Of a stretch of 64,000 bases of DNA, positions 21,698-33,918 are shown one piece after another. The notes beneath the pieces were generated by a model. The model worked only from the letters and a program-made list of their open reading frames with translations, had not been told where the DNA came from and made no database searches. Source of the DNA: Syngnathus acus (taxonomy: Eukaryota; Chordata; Actinopteri; Syngnathiformes; Syngnathidae); assembly GCF_901709675.1 (NCBI RefSeq), contig NC_051106.1, forward strand, positions 434,001-498,000. The letters run 5' to 3'. Positions within the stretch are counted from its first letter, which is position 1, and every line of letters begins with the position of its first letter. Made by a program: the position numbers and the translations under genes.

Positions 21698-23811
21698 TTG
21701 TCCCACCGCGCTAATAAACATTTGAGAGGTGATGTCAGGCCGAGAGAACACAATCTTACTCGCATTTTGTTTAAAAATCCTTCGATAGATACGAACCCTG
21801 ATCGACCGATTACACTTAAACTCGGTTTTATGAATATTAGATCGCTTCATACGAAAGCAGTTCTCGTTAATGACCTCATCACGGAACATAATCCAAAAAT
21901 TTTTGGTTTTTGCGAGACCTGGTTAAAACCTAATGAACTGCTGCCGCTTAATGAGGCCTCGCCTCCAAATTTTGTGAGCTCGCATGTGGTGCGTCCTCGA
22001 AAAAAGGGTGGGGGTGTCGCCCTCATCTCAAATTCCGATCTTAGATTTAGGTCTCGTTCGATTAACGTATTTAAAACATTTGAATTTCTCACTGTCCGAT
22101 CTACCGCTTTACGTGTCATTTTATCTTGCTGTTATTTACCGTCCACCCGGGGCTTACTCTGACTTCCTGGAGGAATTTTCAGAATTTGTGGCTGATCTAG
22201 TGACAAATGCGGATAATATAATAATCATGGGCAATTTCAATATCCACATGAATTTACCGTCAGAGCCACTTACGTCGGCGTTTCAGACTTTAACTGATAC
22301 GTTTGGTTTTACGCAAGCCGTACAGGCAGCAACGCATAAGAATGGAAATACCTTAGATCTGGTATTATCCCGAGGACTGGCACCCTCAAATATAACAGTA
22401 CTGCCATACACTACTGTTTTGTCTGATCATTACTTAATAAAATTAGAAATTTTAGTTCTTTGTCAAAGACAAGAGAGCAATCAGAATTATAGCAGCCGTA
22501 ATATTAACTCCATGACTGCAACTGCGCTATCTGAGTTACTGTCACCGGCAACTGCCATATTTCCCGCATATATCGGCTCTATTGATAATCTTACAAATGA
22601 ATTCAATGCGGCGGCTCGGTGGCGCACTGGGTAGCACGTCCGCCTCACAGTTAGGAGGGTGCGGGTTCGATTCCACCTCCGGCCCTCCCTGTGTGGAGTT
22701 TGCATGTTCTCCCCGGGCCCGCGTGGGTTTTCTCCGGGCACTCCGGTTTCCTCCCACATCCCAAAAACATGCTTGGTAGGCCGATTGAAGACTCCAAATT
22801 GTCCCTAGGTGTGAGTGCGAGTGCGAATGGTTGTTTGTCTCTGTGTGCCCTGCGATCGGCTGGCAACCGGTTCAGGGTGTCCCCCGCCTACTGCCCGTTG
22901 ACGGCTGGGATAGGCTCCAGCACTCCCGCGACCCCCGTGGGGACTAAGCGGTTCAGAAAATGGATGGATGGATGGATGAATTCAATGCGACATTGTTAAA
23001 TGCCATCGACTCTGTGGCGCCGCTACGTCTGAAAACTCGCCGTAGATTGCCTACTCTGTGGTTCACAGATGAAACAGGTACGCTTAAGCAATGATGTTGA
23101 AAGCATGAGCGCAAATGGCGTTTAACCAAACTTGAGGTTTTCCATCAGGCATGGCGTGACAGCCTCCTGAAATATAAAGATACGCTTATCTTAGCAAAAA
23201 CTCGTTATTTTTCGCAAGTCATTAATCTCAATAAAAACAATCCTAAATACCGATTTGATACAGTGGCAAAGCTAACACTACGCCAGCCGACCCCCGGTAG
23301 CTCCTTCCACTCAGCTGACGAGTTCATGAAATTTTTCGCTCGAAAGATTGAATCCATTCGGGATGAGATCAAGATGACCATTCCAATCGCTCAGTCGAGA
23401 CCGCGAGACGATCATGCAATAACCCTCTCAAATTTTAAAAGCGTGTCCCTTGAAAGGCTTACACAATTGGTTAGTGCGGCTAAACAACATGTTTACTCAA
23501 CCCGCTTCCAGCCAAACTACTTAAAGAATTATTTCAAATTTTAGGACCGTCCGTCTTAAATATAATTAATCTGTCTGTCTCCTCTGGGATAGTGCCAACA
23601 GCCTTTAAAACTGCTATCATTAAATCATTACTTAAGCGACCAAATCTTGACCCGGACTGTCTCAGTAATTATAGGCCAGTTTCAAACCTCCCATTCATAG
23701 CAAAACTTCTTGAAAAAGTAGTAGCGCAGCAGCTTGTTGATTACATGGTCGCCAATAATAGATATGAATCTTTTCAGTCTGGTTTTAGAGCTAATCATTC
23801 CACTGAGACAG
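21698..23811 (+). pseudogene. CR1-group LINE ORF2 (endonuclease and start of reverse transcriptase)
   Basis: Endonuclease blocks: GFMNIRSL, FCETWL, a YRPPGA block, IIMGNFNIH and LSDHYLI, in two frames (shift near 22,130). A SINE interrupts at 22,611-22,975 and the protein continues after it (EFNATLLN). The linker has stops near 23,090. The reverse transcriptase start is present: NYRPVSNLPF, then FQSGFRANHSTET. It ends at 23,811 where an LTR begins, so the catalytic YADD motif is missing. Broken by two shifts, stops and two insertions. Confidence 0.8.
22611..22975 (+). repeat. ATGG-tailed tRNA-derived SINE with 14-bp target duplication
   Basis: Starts GCGGCTCGGTGGCGCACTGG, has a B box (GGGTTCGATTCC), a conserved body (GTTTGCATGTTCTCC, GGGTTTTCTCCGGGCACT, GATAGGCTCCAGCA) and ends in ATGGATGGATGG. 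The duplication ATGAATTCAATGCG is at 22,597-22,610 and 22,976-22,989. Removing the insertion restores the LINE reading frame, so this is a clean retroposon insertion into ORF2. Confidence 0.93.
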
Positions 23812-24480
23812 TGTTAGGGTTTACAGATTATCTTGATCGTATGATTATGTTGGAATGTAGACTAGAATTATTAACTTTGTTTAAACCTTTTACCTTTCCT
23901 TGACTCTGAAAGGTTTAACCATTCGGTTGTTGAAACTTTCCAAATGGTGTGGAAACATTCTTGCTTAGTTAGTCATCTAAAATGCTCCACTAGTTTCTGT
24001 TTCCACGACCTTGTAAAACAATGAGCTGGGACCCTCCGCACTGATTAACCAGTTGCTGAGGTGACCACCGAACATGTCCAATGTCACCCCCACCCTGCTT
24101 GTTCTCAATAAATATGCTCTTGCAAGAGGCCTGAGTCAGACCTCATTCGATCATTGCTGTACGCACAGCGACGAATGGCTCTCCATTTGCAAATGCTTAA
24201 AAAGGGCATACTGTCTCCCGTGTGGTTCTTGCAAAAATAAGTTAGAGTGAGCACCACTCTAACATTTTGGTGCCGAAACCCGGGATCCTCTCATACCCGC
24301 CATCTGGCCGACGGAGGACGACACGCTGTACACCGTCGACAGGCCAGGGTCCATTAGCCGGACCTGGTAAAGAAAGACCTGGGAAGGACATTCTTCGCTG
24401 GGCCAGCATCTTAGGTCTGCCTTCGTCTGACAGAGGTGGATTGACGGGATCCGGCAGTGCAACGAACCAGGGGACAAGTA
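23812..24480 (+). mobile_element. LTR, primer-binding site and leader of a retrovirus-like element
   Basis: A 453-bp LTR (23,812-24,264) has matched ends TGTTAG...CTAACA and an AATAAA at 24,107-24,112. Three bases downstream is an 18-base primer-binding-site-like motif, TGGTGCCGAAACCCGGGA (24,268-24,285). About 195 bp of leader follow, ending in a splice-donor-like ACAAGTAAGT near 24,473. The rest is missing: at about 24,480 an L2-like LINE begins. It interrupts the CR1 LINE upstream. No coding part is present, so this is a 5' fragment. The tRNA that would prime it is not identified. Confidence 0.75.
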
Positions 24481-27303
24481 AGTAAAAGCCCTAACGTAAG
24501 TAAGCTGACGTCATATGATGGCGCCGCGGATGGCAGCCACGGTGAGTCGCTCTCTGTTTCTTTGTCTTATTTTGTGTGTTTTCTGTGTCCTCTGCTGTCC
24601 ATCCCGGATCACTTTTACCAGAGAAGCGCTGTTAAACATCGGACAGTCTTCTGGTATTTTCTCTCCTGTTCTCTCTGATTCAGACTGTTTGTCGGAGATT
24701 CTAGCCGGAGCGGCGGTGCTATACAAGCTAGCGCGACGACGACGGCGCGGAAAATGAGCCGGAGCTCTCGGAAAGCTGAGGCAGAGAGGGGTTCCGTTCT
24801 GCCCTACCGTCAATTCATCTGGCGAATGTCCGCTCCCTGGCGAACAAGATGGACGAACTGCTGCTCCTCACTTCTAGGAACACGGACTTCAGCAGATCCG
24901 CCGCGCTGTGCTTTGTTGAAACGTGGCTCAGCGAACGAACCCCCCACCACGCCGTGGAGTTAGCGGGGTTTCGGCTAACGCGGGCAGATCGCAGCGCGGA
25001 GCTCTCCGGAAAATCAAAGGGAGGTGGTCTCTGTTTCTACATTAATGAACGTTGGTGTACTGATGTCACGGTGTTGAAAGAGTTTTGCAGCCCTCTCCTA
25101 GAAACACTTTTCATAAACTGCCGGCCGTTCTATTCACCACGGGAGTTCTCCTCGATCGTCATGGCGGCTGTTTACATTCCACCACACGCACGTGCGAGTG
25201 AAGCCACGCAGATGCTGGCTGACCAGGTAACAGACATGGAGAAACTTCTACCAAACTCACTAATCATTGTTCTGGGTGATCTTAACAGGGCGAACCTCGC
25301 ACACGAACTCCCCAGATACAGACAGCACGTAACGTGTCCCACCAGAGGGGCACAGACTCTGGACCACTGCTACACCGTGATTAAGGATGCATACTACTCT
25401 GTGGCTCGTGCAGCTTTAGGACTCTCGGACCACTGTCTAGTTCATCTGATCCCGGCCTACAGGCAGAAACTAAAAACTTCTAAGCCTGTGGTGAGGACTG
25501 TGAGGAAGTGGACAGTGGAGTCAAGGCAGGACCTCCAAGCCTGCTTTGACTGCACCGATTGGGGAGTTTTCGAAGCTGCAACTTCAGACCTGCATGAACT
25601 CACTGACACTGTCACATCATACATCAGTTTTTGTGAGGATCTGTGTGTGCAGACTAAGACCTTCTGCACGTACAACAATGACAAACCTTGGTTTTCACCG
25701 AACCTCAGGTGGCTGCGCAAAGTCAAGGAGGAGGCCTACAGGAGCGGCGACCGCGACCTGTTCAAGCAGACCAGAAACACACTGAACCGAGAGGTCAGGA
25801 AAGCCAGGAGGTGTTACGGGGAGAGCCTGAAGAGACTCTGCCAATCCTGATCCCTCAACAGTGTGGAAAGGTCTGCAGAGCATCACGGGCTTCAAGAAAC
25901 GAACCCCCCGTCCTGTGGAGAGCCCAAGGCTTGCTAACCAGCTAAACAGGTTCTACTGCAGGTTTGATCGGTCCTCACACACAACGGGACTTCCTGCAGC
26001 ACAATCTACATACTCACCTCTCCCCACAACTGCTCTGCCCACACCTCTATCAACGTTGTCACCCACTCTCTCTCTTGCAGAGGCCGCGCCCGCACTCCAG
26101 ATCCGCGAGGAGGAAGTGCGCCAGATGTTCCGGAGACAAAAGACCAGGAAGGCACCGGGCCCAGACGGCGTGTCACCTTCCTGCTTGAAAGTCTGCGCTG
26201 AGCAGCTGGCGCCCACCTTTGCACGGATCTTCAACCGTTCTCTGGAGCTGTGTGAGGTGCCCTCGTGCTTCAAGAGCTCCACCATTGTTCCAGTGGCCAA
26301 GAAGTCCGCCATCACAGGTTTGAATGACTATAGACCTGTCGCACTGACATCTGTGGTCATGAAATCTTTCGAGAGGTTAGTGCTGAACAGGATGTCACGG
26401 GCCCCCTGCTTGACCCCCTCCAGTTTGCCTACCGGGCAAACAGGTCGGTGGATGATGCGGTCAACACGGGACTGCACTACATCCTGCACCACCTGGACAC
26501 CCCAGGAACGTACGCCAGGATCCTGTTCGTGGACTTCAGCTCGGCGTTCAACACCATCGCTCCTGACATCCTCCAACAGAAGCTCATTCAGCTTGCGGTG
26601 CCTGCCTCCACCTGTCAGTGGATCACCAGCTTCCTGACCAACAGGAGACAGCGTGTGAGGCTGAGGGACATCACATCTGACACCCGGACCACCAATACTG
26701 GAGCCCCTCAGGGGTGCGTCCTCTCCCCTCTGCTCTTCTCTCTCTACACCAACGATTTCTCCTCAGGTGACTCTCCTGTGAAGCTCCTGAAGTATGCAGA
26801 CGACACCACTCTCATCGGACTGATCCAGGACGGTGATGAGACTGTGTACAGACAGGAAGTAGAGCGGCTGGTCCATTGGTGCAGCCAAAACCACCTGGAG
26901 TTGAACCCGCTCAAGACCGTGGAGATGACAGTAGACTTCAGGCGTGACCCTTCACCACTTTTACCCCTCACTATCCGCAGTAATACTATTCTCTCCGCAG
27001 ACACCTTCAAGTTCCTGGGAACCACAATCTCCCGGGACCTGAAATGGACCGGCCACATAGACTCTGTCCGGAAGAAGGCCCAGCAGAGGCTGTACTTCCT
27101 GAGACAGCTCAAGAAGTTCAACCTGCCGCGAGAGCTTCTGAAGACCTTCTACACTGCCATCATCCAGTCTGTCCTCTGCACCTCCATCACTGTCTGGTTT
27201 GGATCGGCCTCCAAACAAGACAAGCACAGACTACAACGGACAATCAGGACTGCAGAAAAGATAATTGGAATCAACCTCCTATCTATCCAAGACTTGTACC
27301 TGT
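24480..27303 (+). pseudogene. L2/Maui-like LINE, broken copy (main part)
   Basis: Closely matches the intact element at 37,168-40,146 from the [12 protein letters not shown] start (24,512) onward. Endonuclease (24,849-25,850: FVETWL, VYIPPHA, IVLGDLN, LSDHCLV), linker (25,861-26,400) and reverse transcriptase (26,448 onward: [24 protein letters not shown]) are all present but in different frames. Shifts occur near 24,750, 25,845 and 26,390. At 27,303 it is interrupted; its last part is at 28,768-29,073. Confidence 0.9.
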
Positions 27304-27893
27304 CCGACTCTCTGGAGGAAGGACAACATCCTTGGAGACGAGAAAAGACATTGAGAAGCGGAGGAACTCACAATGCTGAAAATGGACTCATTAAAAAAAA
27401 AAAATGGACTCATTCGAGAGTGATGGATGGGTTGGCTCTGAAGCAACAACAAAAGAACACCAACTTGAGAGGGTGAGGTGCTGCAAAAGACACATGAGAC
27501 ATGAAGTGTCCGACAACCAAATCGCACTCCTTGCTGAGGCGTGACCAAACTTGGTGGAGCTTGGGTCAAAGTGGACGGGAGCTTCCTTGTGCACCGAGTT
27601 TGACATAACTGAGGAGATTTGATAAAAAATTGAATAATGTGAGAGCTACAGAGAAAAGCATCATAATCGGAGATTGAACAGGTTTGGATAAAACAAATAG
27701 GCTAAAACGGTAGGAAACAAGAGCGAGATCTGATATTTTGGCTCGTCAGGCTTAAGAAGTACAAGTTGAGTTAGATAAATATTGGACTAAAGTGGATTCA
27801 GTCAAGAGGAAGCTAGGTCACTCAATGTACCTACTCAATACGATAGAAGTTCGTTGCACCATAGTGGAGGTTGGGTGGTCAGAAAGTTGGATA
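27304..27893. other. Unassigned insertion inside the broken LINE
   Basis: About 590 bp not present in the intact LINE. It contains an A-run flanked by a short duplication (AATGGACTCATT at about 27,381 and 27,403). No protein motif or terminal repeat is recognised. About 75 bp of LINE are lost at this junction. Confidence 0.4.
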
Positions 27894-28767
27894 CCGTTTT
27901 CTTCCGTGTATAATGCGCCCCCATGTATAATACGCACCCTAAAAATGGCATGTTGATGCTGGAAAAAAGCCTGTACCCATGTATAATACGCACCCAATTA
28001 TTATTATTATTTTTTTTAAATTATTATTTTTTTTAAGTCCCAATGATCGTCACACACGCAGGGAGGCAATGGGTCCCATTTTTATAGTCTTTGGTATGGT
28101 CTTAACTAGGCTGGATGTATTTTTTTTGTTGCCGTTGATTTCTCCGACTGCCCGTAAAGGCACCACCGCGATCAGATGAAAAGAGAGGAAAGTGACGTGC
28201 GGACATGTGAAAAAGGCGGCTCTGTATGGGAGAGACGTTGAAGAGGAATAAAAACACCCTTGGAAACCAAAACTTGCCCCTCGTCGTGACTCGGAGCCGC
28301 AACAAATGTTTCGGATTTGTGTAGGGTACATTGTGACAGCAAACGAGCAGGTGATCGAGCAAGCGTCTGATACGAGAGCATTGCGTTCGTATGGAGCGTG
28401 TTTGAAGTGAACAGCAGAGACGAAAGGAACAAGGCAAAGTGTTGTGAAATAAAATATTACCTGTAATACGCATTTTGTTATTTGCTGATTGTATTAAACT
28501 ATCACATTCATTGTCAGTCAAGAAGAGAAGAGGACTATTATCCCTTCTTTGACGAAATGACCAGAGCACAGTACAAACACACTGTTGTCGGTCAGTCCTG
28601 TTGTTGGTTTTGTTGTACCATGATTTTCTTAAAAAAAAAAAAAAAAAAAAAAAAACAATTAAAAAAAAAAAGATTTAAAAAAATTTGTACCCATGTATAA
28701 TGCGCACCCCAGATTTTAGGACAATAAATTAGTTAAATTTTGCGCATTATACATGGAAAAAAAACGG
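27894..28767. mobile_element. Non-autonomous DNA transposon with TA target duplication
   Basis: Ends CCGTTTTCTTCCGTGTATAA and, inverted, CCGTTTTTTTTCCATGTATA, followed by GCGC. TA flanks at 27,892-27,893 and 28,768-28,769. GTATAATGCGC-type subterminal repeats occur inside both ends (27,932, 27,980, 28,694). A deleted fragment of the tRNA-derived SINE in minus orientation lies at about 28,037-28,100. A poly-A run is at 28,629-28,655. No transposase. It sits in the LINE sequence GAAC-TA-CTCCCC. Confidence 0.85.
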
Positions 28768-29073
28768 TACTCCCCTCCGGACGGCGTTATAGAGCTCGGT
28801 ACGCCAAAACCAGCAGACACAGAGACAGCTTCTTCCCCCAGGCTGTTGCTCTGATGAACTCACACCACTCATAGAGTCTCAGAGTCATTACTGTGCAATA
28901 ACATCCTGCTCTTCACACCTTTTTGAATTTGTCTACACTGTTTTTGCCATTATTCACATGTCCTGAGTGTTGTTAGTCACCTAAATGTTGAACAGAGGTG
29001 TGTTTTACCGAAGTCAAATTCCTTGTTTGGCACGCTCAAACATGGCGAATAAAAACTCTTGAATCTTGAATCT
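28768..29073 (+). pseudogene. L2/Maui-like LINE, 3' end of the broken copy
   Basis: Resumes the LINE at CTCCCCTCCGGACGG, encodes its C-terminus ([10 protein letters not shown]) and stop, and continues through the 3' untranslated part to AATAAAAACTCTTGAATCTTG, the same end as at 40,320-40,347. Confidence 0.9.
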
Positions 29074-30284
29074 GTATTCAAAATTAACTCATCAAGCGCC
29101 TGCGTTCCAAATCTAGCCCTGATCTACGTCTCGACCTCTCAAACGTTATTACCTGTGTCATGCTTGCTCAAAAATGTGACTTAGAATATGGTGTTGTGAA
29201 TTTCCAATCTCCCCGATCCCATTTGATCCCGCTTCTCAGCTGTTCTTTCTCATGCTCCTGTTAGCCTGCAATTGTCCAAATCAAAAATGTTATTTTCTTT
29301 TAAATGTCTTTGTGTTGAACCTCTAAATCTCTCGTGTTGCTCACCTATCTACACCAGGAAACCAATTAAAGGGTATTAAAAAAGGACCAACCGACCACTC
29401 CCAATATCTCCTCATTGAACTCTCCTCCGCTTTTTTCTATGTAATGCATTGTTGACCACAAACTATTGACCTACTGTAACCCCTAATTTAATCCCAATCA
29501 ACAAATACTCCTTCCTTCTCACTTATTTTGTCTTAATCAATTACTAACTGGTTTAATTTCTTTAACGCGTCTGTCTCTATGTCTATTTGAGTATTGGAAC
29601 GCTTCTACAAATGTAATGTCTCATCTCCATGTCAGTTGCCAGATGGCCTAGCGGGGTGTTGACCGCTCCCGACAGGGTCCCTCATTAATTACGAGTGACC
29701 CCCCTTTTCTTCACTTCCTTCCTCTATCTCATGCCACAAAGGTCCCTGTCCCAGGCCACCTTTGTGGCTTCCTGCCGTAAATTATTGGTGTCGTGGCTTA
29801 ACTTTCTACTTAAGACACACACAAATACACATATATCAGTATTGTAACAGTTAGTGCAAGCATGCCCCTCTCCCACTTATTGGCAAACTGTTAACCATTA
29901 GTACTGTTGCAGTTTCAAAAATACCCATTCAATGTGGTTCATGCATTATTTGCCCAGCAGCATTTGGTCATCTACCGTTGGTGTTAGTTTCACGCGATTT
30001 CGACCTATTCCGGGGGACCCGGCCCAGCCTCTCTCCACTCCTCAGTTCGTATTCCCGGGGCGGGCAGCCTGAACGAATGCAGGGGGGCCTGGCTCATCAA
30101 TGTTGACAACGCGGGCTGGCCAGACCCACGCTATCATTCCGCCGGCCCCTCCCGCGCGCACTCAGCACCCCCGTCCCACAGGCACGCACCCCGGAGCGAG
30201 CGTGGGCTCCCTACTCGGTCCCCTCCCCGCTCAAAAATTCTCCACTTCCACCTTATTCCACACACACACACACACCATCATCAT
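29074..30284. other. Non-coding sequence related to other retroelement interiors
   Basis: No gene recognised. Blocks at about 29,380-29,580 resemble 17,460-17,640, and about 30,040-30,150 (CATCAATGTTGA and a GGCTGGCC block) resemble 5,505-5,570. The G+C-rich stretch at 30,000-30,240 contrasts with the A+T-rich surroundings. A CA microsatellite is at 30,259-30,275. Confidence 0.4.
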
Positions 30285-32650
30285 CATCGGCGGTCACTCG
30301 AAGTCGAGTATGACAGTCCTCCTTCCTGGTCTTTGTGGGTCTTCAGGTGGGCGAAGAGGCCGATCCTGGACCCGATAACGCTGGTGCAGTGTGGACAGGG
30401 GAATGTAATAGTGGTGGGTTTGGGTTGGGCCTGCTTGGTGGAGGCTCTCTCCTTTCTGCGTCTGCCTTTTGTCTTGAGCAGCATGGTGGAGGTCAACGTT
30501 ATATTGAGCGGCGCTGTCACGGACAAGATTTCTTCACGTCGTCCTGTCTGTGGCCTTGTCTTCCCAAGTTTTAAGGTTTATGTGACACTTCGTCAGGTTT
30601 GCTGCAAACTGAGTTGAAGGCCTTGGTGAGGTCTATGAAGGCCATGTATAGTGGTTGATTTTGTTCCCGGCATTTTTCTTGCAGTTGTCGAGCAATGAAA
30701 ACCATATCTGTGGTGCCTCTACTTGGGCGAAATCCACTCTGAGACTCAGGAAGGATGCTTTCTGACAGGGGGGTGAGTCTGTTGGCCAGAACCCGAGCGA
30801 GGGCTTTCCCTATGGTGGAGAGGAGAGAAATGCTACGGTAATTCCCGCAGTCTGCCTTGTCTCCTTTCTTGAATACGGAGACGATTAAGGCATCTCTGAG
30901 CTGCGCAGGGATTTCCTCTTCTTCCCAGATCTTAAGAAGCAGGGCATGGATGTGCTTGAGAAGGTCGGGTCCGCCTTTCTTCAAGACCTCTGCTGGAATT
31001 CCATCGGGCCCAGCAGCCTTGTTGTTCCTCATCTTCCTAATGGCATCCTGCAGCTCGTTCAGGCTGGGTGGCTCTCCCATGCTTTCAGCTGTGGGCTGTT
31101 GTGGTAGTTGATCAAGAGCCTCCATCTCAGGTATAGTGTCCCTAAGAGGTCCTCGTAGTGTTCTTTCCACCTGTTTGCAATTGCCTCCTTGTCCTTCAGC
31201 AGCAGGCCATCCTTAGAGTGAAGGGGGGTTAGGCAGTGGTGGCTGGGACCATACACCGCTCTTGTGGCATCAAAGAAGCCTCTCGTGTCTCCGGAGTCAG
31301 CAAGCTGCTCGATCTCCAGAGCCTTCTTTGTCCACCATTGGTTCTTCAGTTTCCTAACCTGTGTTTGGACGGCTGCCTTTGCTTTGGCATGGGCTACTCT
31401 TTTCACCTTGCAGTGGATGTCATTTCGCCAGGTGATGAAAGCTTGCCGCTTGTTGTTAATTAGCTGCTGGATCTCAGTGTCATTCTCATCAAACCAGTCT
31501 TGATGCGTCCGCTTTTTGTGACCGAGGATTTTTTTGCAAGTGTTCATTATGGTAGTCGAAAGTGTGCTCCAGTGTGTTTCAATATCCTCTGGATAGTGGT
31601 TGGGCAGCGCTACACTAAGAGCCTCCTGCAGCTGTTGTTGGTAGGCGGTGTCATTCAACAGCTCGATGTTAATTCTTGGCCGGCACTGTTTTTTCTGCAT
31701 CCGTCTTTTCCGCATTAGGCGGATGGACATGATTGAACGAATGAGGAGATGGTCGGTCCAGCAGTCGTCTGCACTGGTCATTGCTCTGGTGTTTAGGACA
31801 TCGCGGCGGTCTTTAGAGCGGACAATGACATAGTCGATGAGATGCCACAGTTTGGAGCGAGGATGCATCCAAGATGTTTTGAACTTGTTTTTTTGACGGA
31901 AAAGTGTGTTGGTGATGACCAGGTTGTGTTCTGAGCACTTGGTTAGTAGTAATGTGCCATTAGAGTTTTTGTTTCCAACCCCTTCTGTCCCCATCGTACC
32001 CCTCCATAGGTGGTGGTTTCGTCCCACTCTGGCGTTGAAGTTTCCAAGCAGGATTAGCTTATCCTCCTTGGGGACCTCCGATAGGACTTTGTCTAGGTCA
32101 GCGTAGAAGGCCTCCTTCACTTTGTCCTGTGCATCAAGTGTTGGTGCATAGGCACTAATGACCATGGCCATCTGATTGTTGGCAAGCATCAGGCGTATGG
32201 TCATTAAGCGCTCGTTAATGCCCACAGGGAGTTCATGGAGGTGGTTTATGAGGCGGTTCTTGATAGCAAAACCCACACCGTGAATTCTTGGCTCAGTTGC
32301 AGGCTTTCCTTTCCAAAAGAAAGTATATCCACCTTTTTCCTCCTTCAGCTGCCCTTCATCTGCCAGTCGGGCCTCGGAGAGTGCTGCGATATCGATCTGG
32401 AACTTCCTTAGCTCTCTGGCGATGATGGCAGTTTGCCTTTCAGGTCGATCGCTGGGTTGTCCGTTAGGGTCCGCACGTTCCAGGCTCCAATGTGTACATG
32501 TTTTTGTTTCTGACCGCGTGGTGGTAATACCTCTGGATGCGGTATTCCAGACAGGATTTTGTGAGGCAGGCTATGTTTAGGGTACCTTTTCTAACCCCCT
32601 CCCCTAATGGGGTGAGCAGAGTGGATCCTGAATAGGGCTGCTCAGTCATG
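30285..32650 (-). pseudogene. Endonuclease-type LINE, internally deleted
   Basis: On the minus strand, an apurinic-endonuclease part (about 32,440-31,060) has IAALSEARLADEG, GVGFAIKN, LILLGNFNARVG and CWTDHLLI. A linker follows (YGPSHHCLTPL, RWKEHYEDLL) and then a reverse transcriptase start (31,170-30,600: AAGPDGIPAEVL, SLLSTIGK, SGFRPSRGTTDM, IDLTKAFNSV). The catalytic YADD region is missing. The sequence jumps near 30,610 to a C-terminal C2H2 zinc finger (CPHCTS...HLKTH, about 30,300-30,420). The 3' end is a CATCATCATC-type tail. The N-terminus is shifted near 32,464. I recognise the type as one often annotated as craniofacial-development-protein-2-like, but do not assign a named clade. 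Confidence 0.85.
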
Positions 32651-33772
32651 GGTGCAGCTGCCGAGAAGCTCTTCTGCCTCAGTCCAAGAACTTAACGACT
32701 GAATCTAACACCCACCGCCTGTGTGCCAGGTTGTGGCTAGGGGCTGCCAGACCTCACTGTCCTGCCCCCGTTACCACTTCCTGATCGCCACAGGACTTTG
32801 TTGTCCAGGATGTAAAATGGAATAGGTTCCCTTCAGGAGGACGCCTGCGCGTGACGTCTTTTAGCGTGGGGAGACTGATGCGCCTGCAGCCACCACACGG
32901 TCCTTGGCAGAAAGGGGCCGGGATCCAATGGCATGGAGTCCATGACGATTGGAGACCACACTCTGTTGCAGCCTTCATCCGCCTTCAGTGCCGTTGTGAC
33001 TCACAGAACACACACACACGCCGACGCAAACGCACAAGCACACACACATGGGGATCCCCTGAGCACTCACAACAGAATGACAACAGACTGACATACATAT
33101 CTCACAGAGATTAGCACAAACACATAGGGAACAGCACAAAAAGGGATCCAAATCGGATCCCCGTTTCAATTCTTTCCAACCGCTTCTATGCAATCTGGTC
33201 ATGACAGCGGCTGTTTCCCGTGCGCATGCGCACTTACAAACATGCCCTGTGCACTTCGTCTGTTTCTCTAAAAGCGCATTGTTTTTCCCCCTTATACTGC
33301 AGATTTCTAACTTTAGTGTGCACACAAATTACTTTTCTTACATGGTATACCAATATTAAACCCCCTGAGGCCTCTTTTCCCACATTTTCCAATTTCTACC
33401 GGCTGCGCACTCCTCCGCTCTGCCAATTGCGGTCTGCTGCAAGCCGTAAATTTCATCAGACTTTGACAGGTGTGTATGCTTTACAGTGCGCCTCGACAAT
33501 CGGAATCGAACCGTGTCGACTTGGGTATGACCGCAGCGCACCAGTTCACCCGCGGTAAGTTGCCCAAAGAGTATCTCTAAGAGGCTAACGCCCAGCGGTC
33601 AGCCGGTGGAACTCCGCAACCCACACACACTCCTAATCTGATCAATGCCCAAATAACGTGGTCTGCGCGCTTCATTCTCTTCGGCACTCTTGGTCCCAGA
33701 CCCAGCCGGTATTTCTCCCACATTCATTCACACAGCTACGGATGCCAAGGGTGCGCACTTCTCCGCTCTGCC
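32651..33772. other. Unassigned sequence, partly CA-rich
   Basis: The first few hundred bases may be the 5' end of the minus-strand LINE. A CA-rich stretch at 33,001-33,050 resembles 5,975-6,010. No gene recognised. Confidence 0.35.
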
Positions 33773-33918
33773 AATAGAGGCTTTGCAGTCACGTGGTTTT
33801 ATCACGTGATTTTGTGTTATGCCGCCATCTTGGCGGTCAACCGGTCAGCTCGTTCCTACGTGTTCGTACAGATTCAGTTTGATTTCTGCGCTACATTTTC
33901 ACCGATTTCATCCGAATT

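Noticed and set aside
22611-22690. tRNA gene
   Set aside because: Same reasoning: tRNA-like head of the ATGG-tailed SINE, with target duplication and tail.
33400-33560. A tRNA-like stretch (GGAATCGAACC region)
   Set aside because: Contains a B-box-like complement but no consistent cloverleaf or second copy that I can see.
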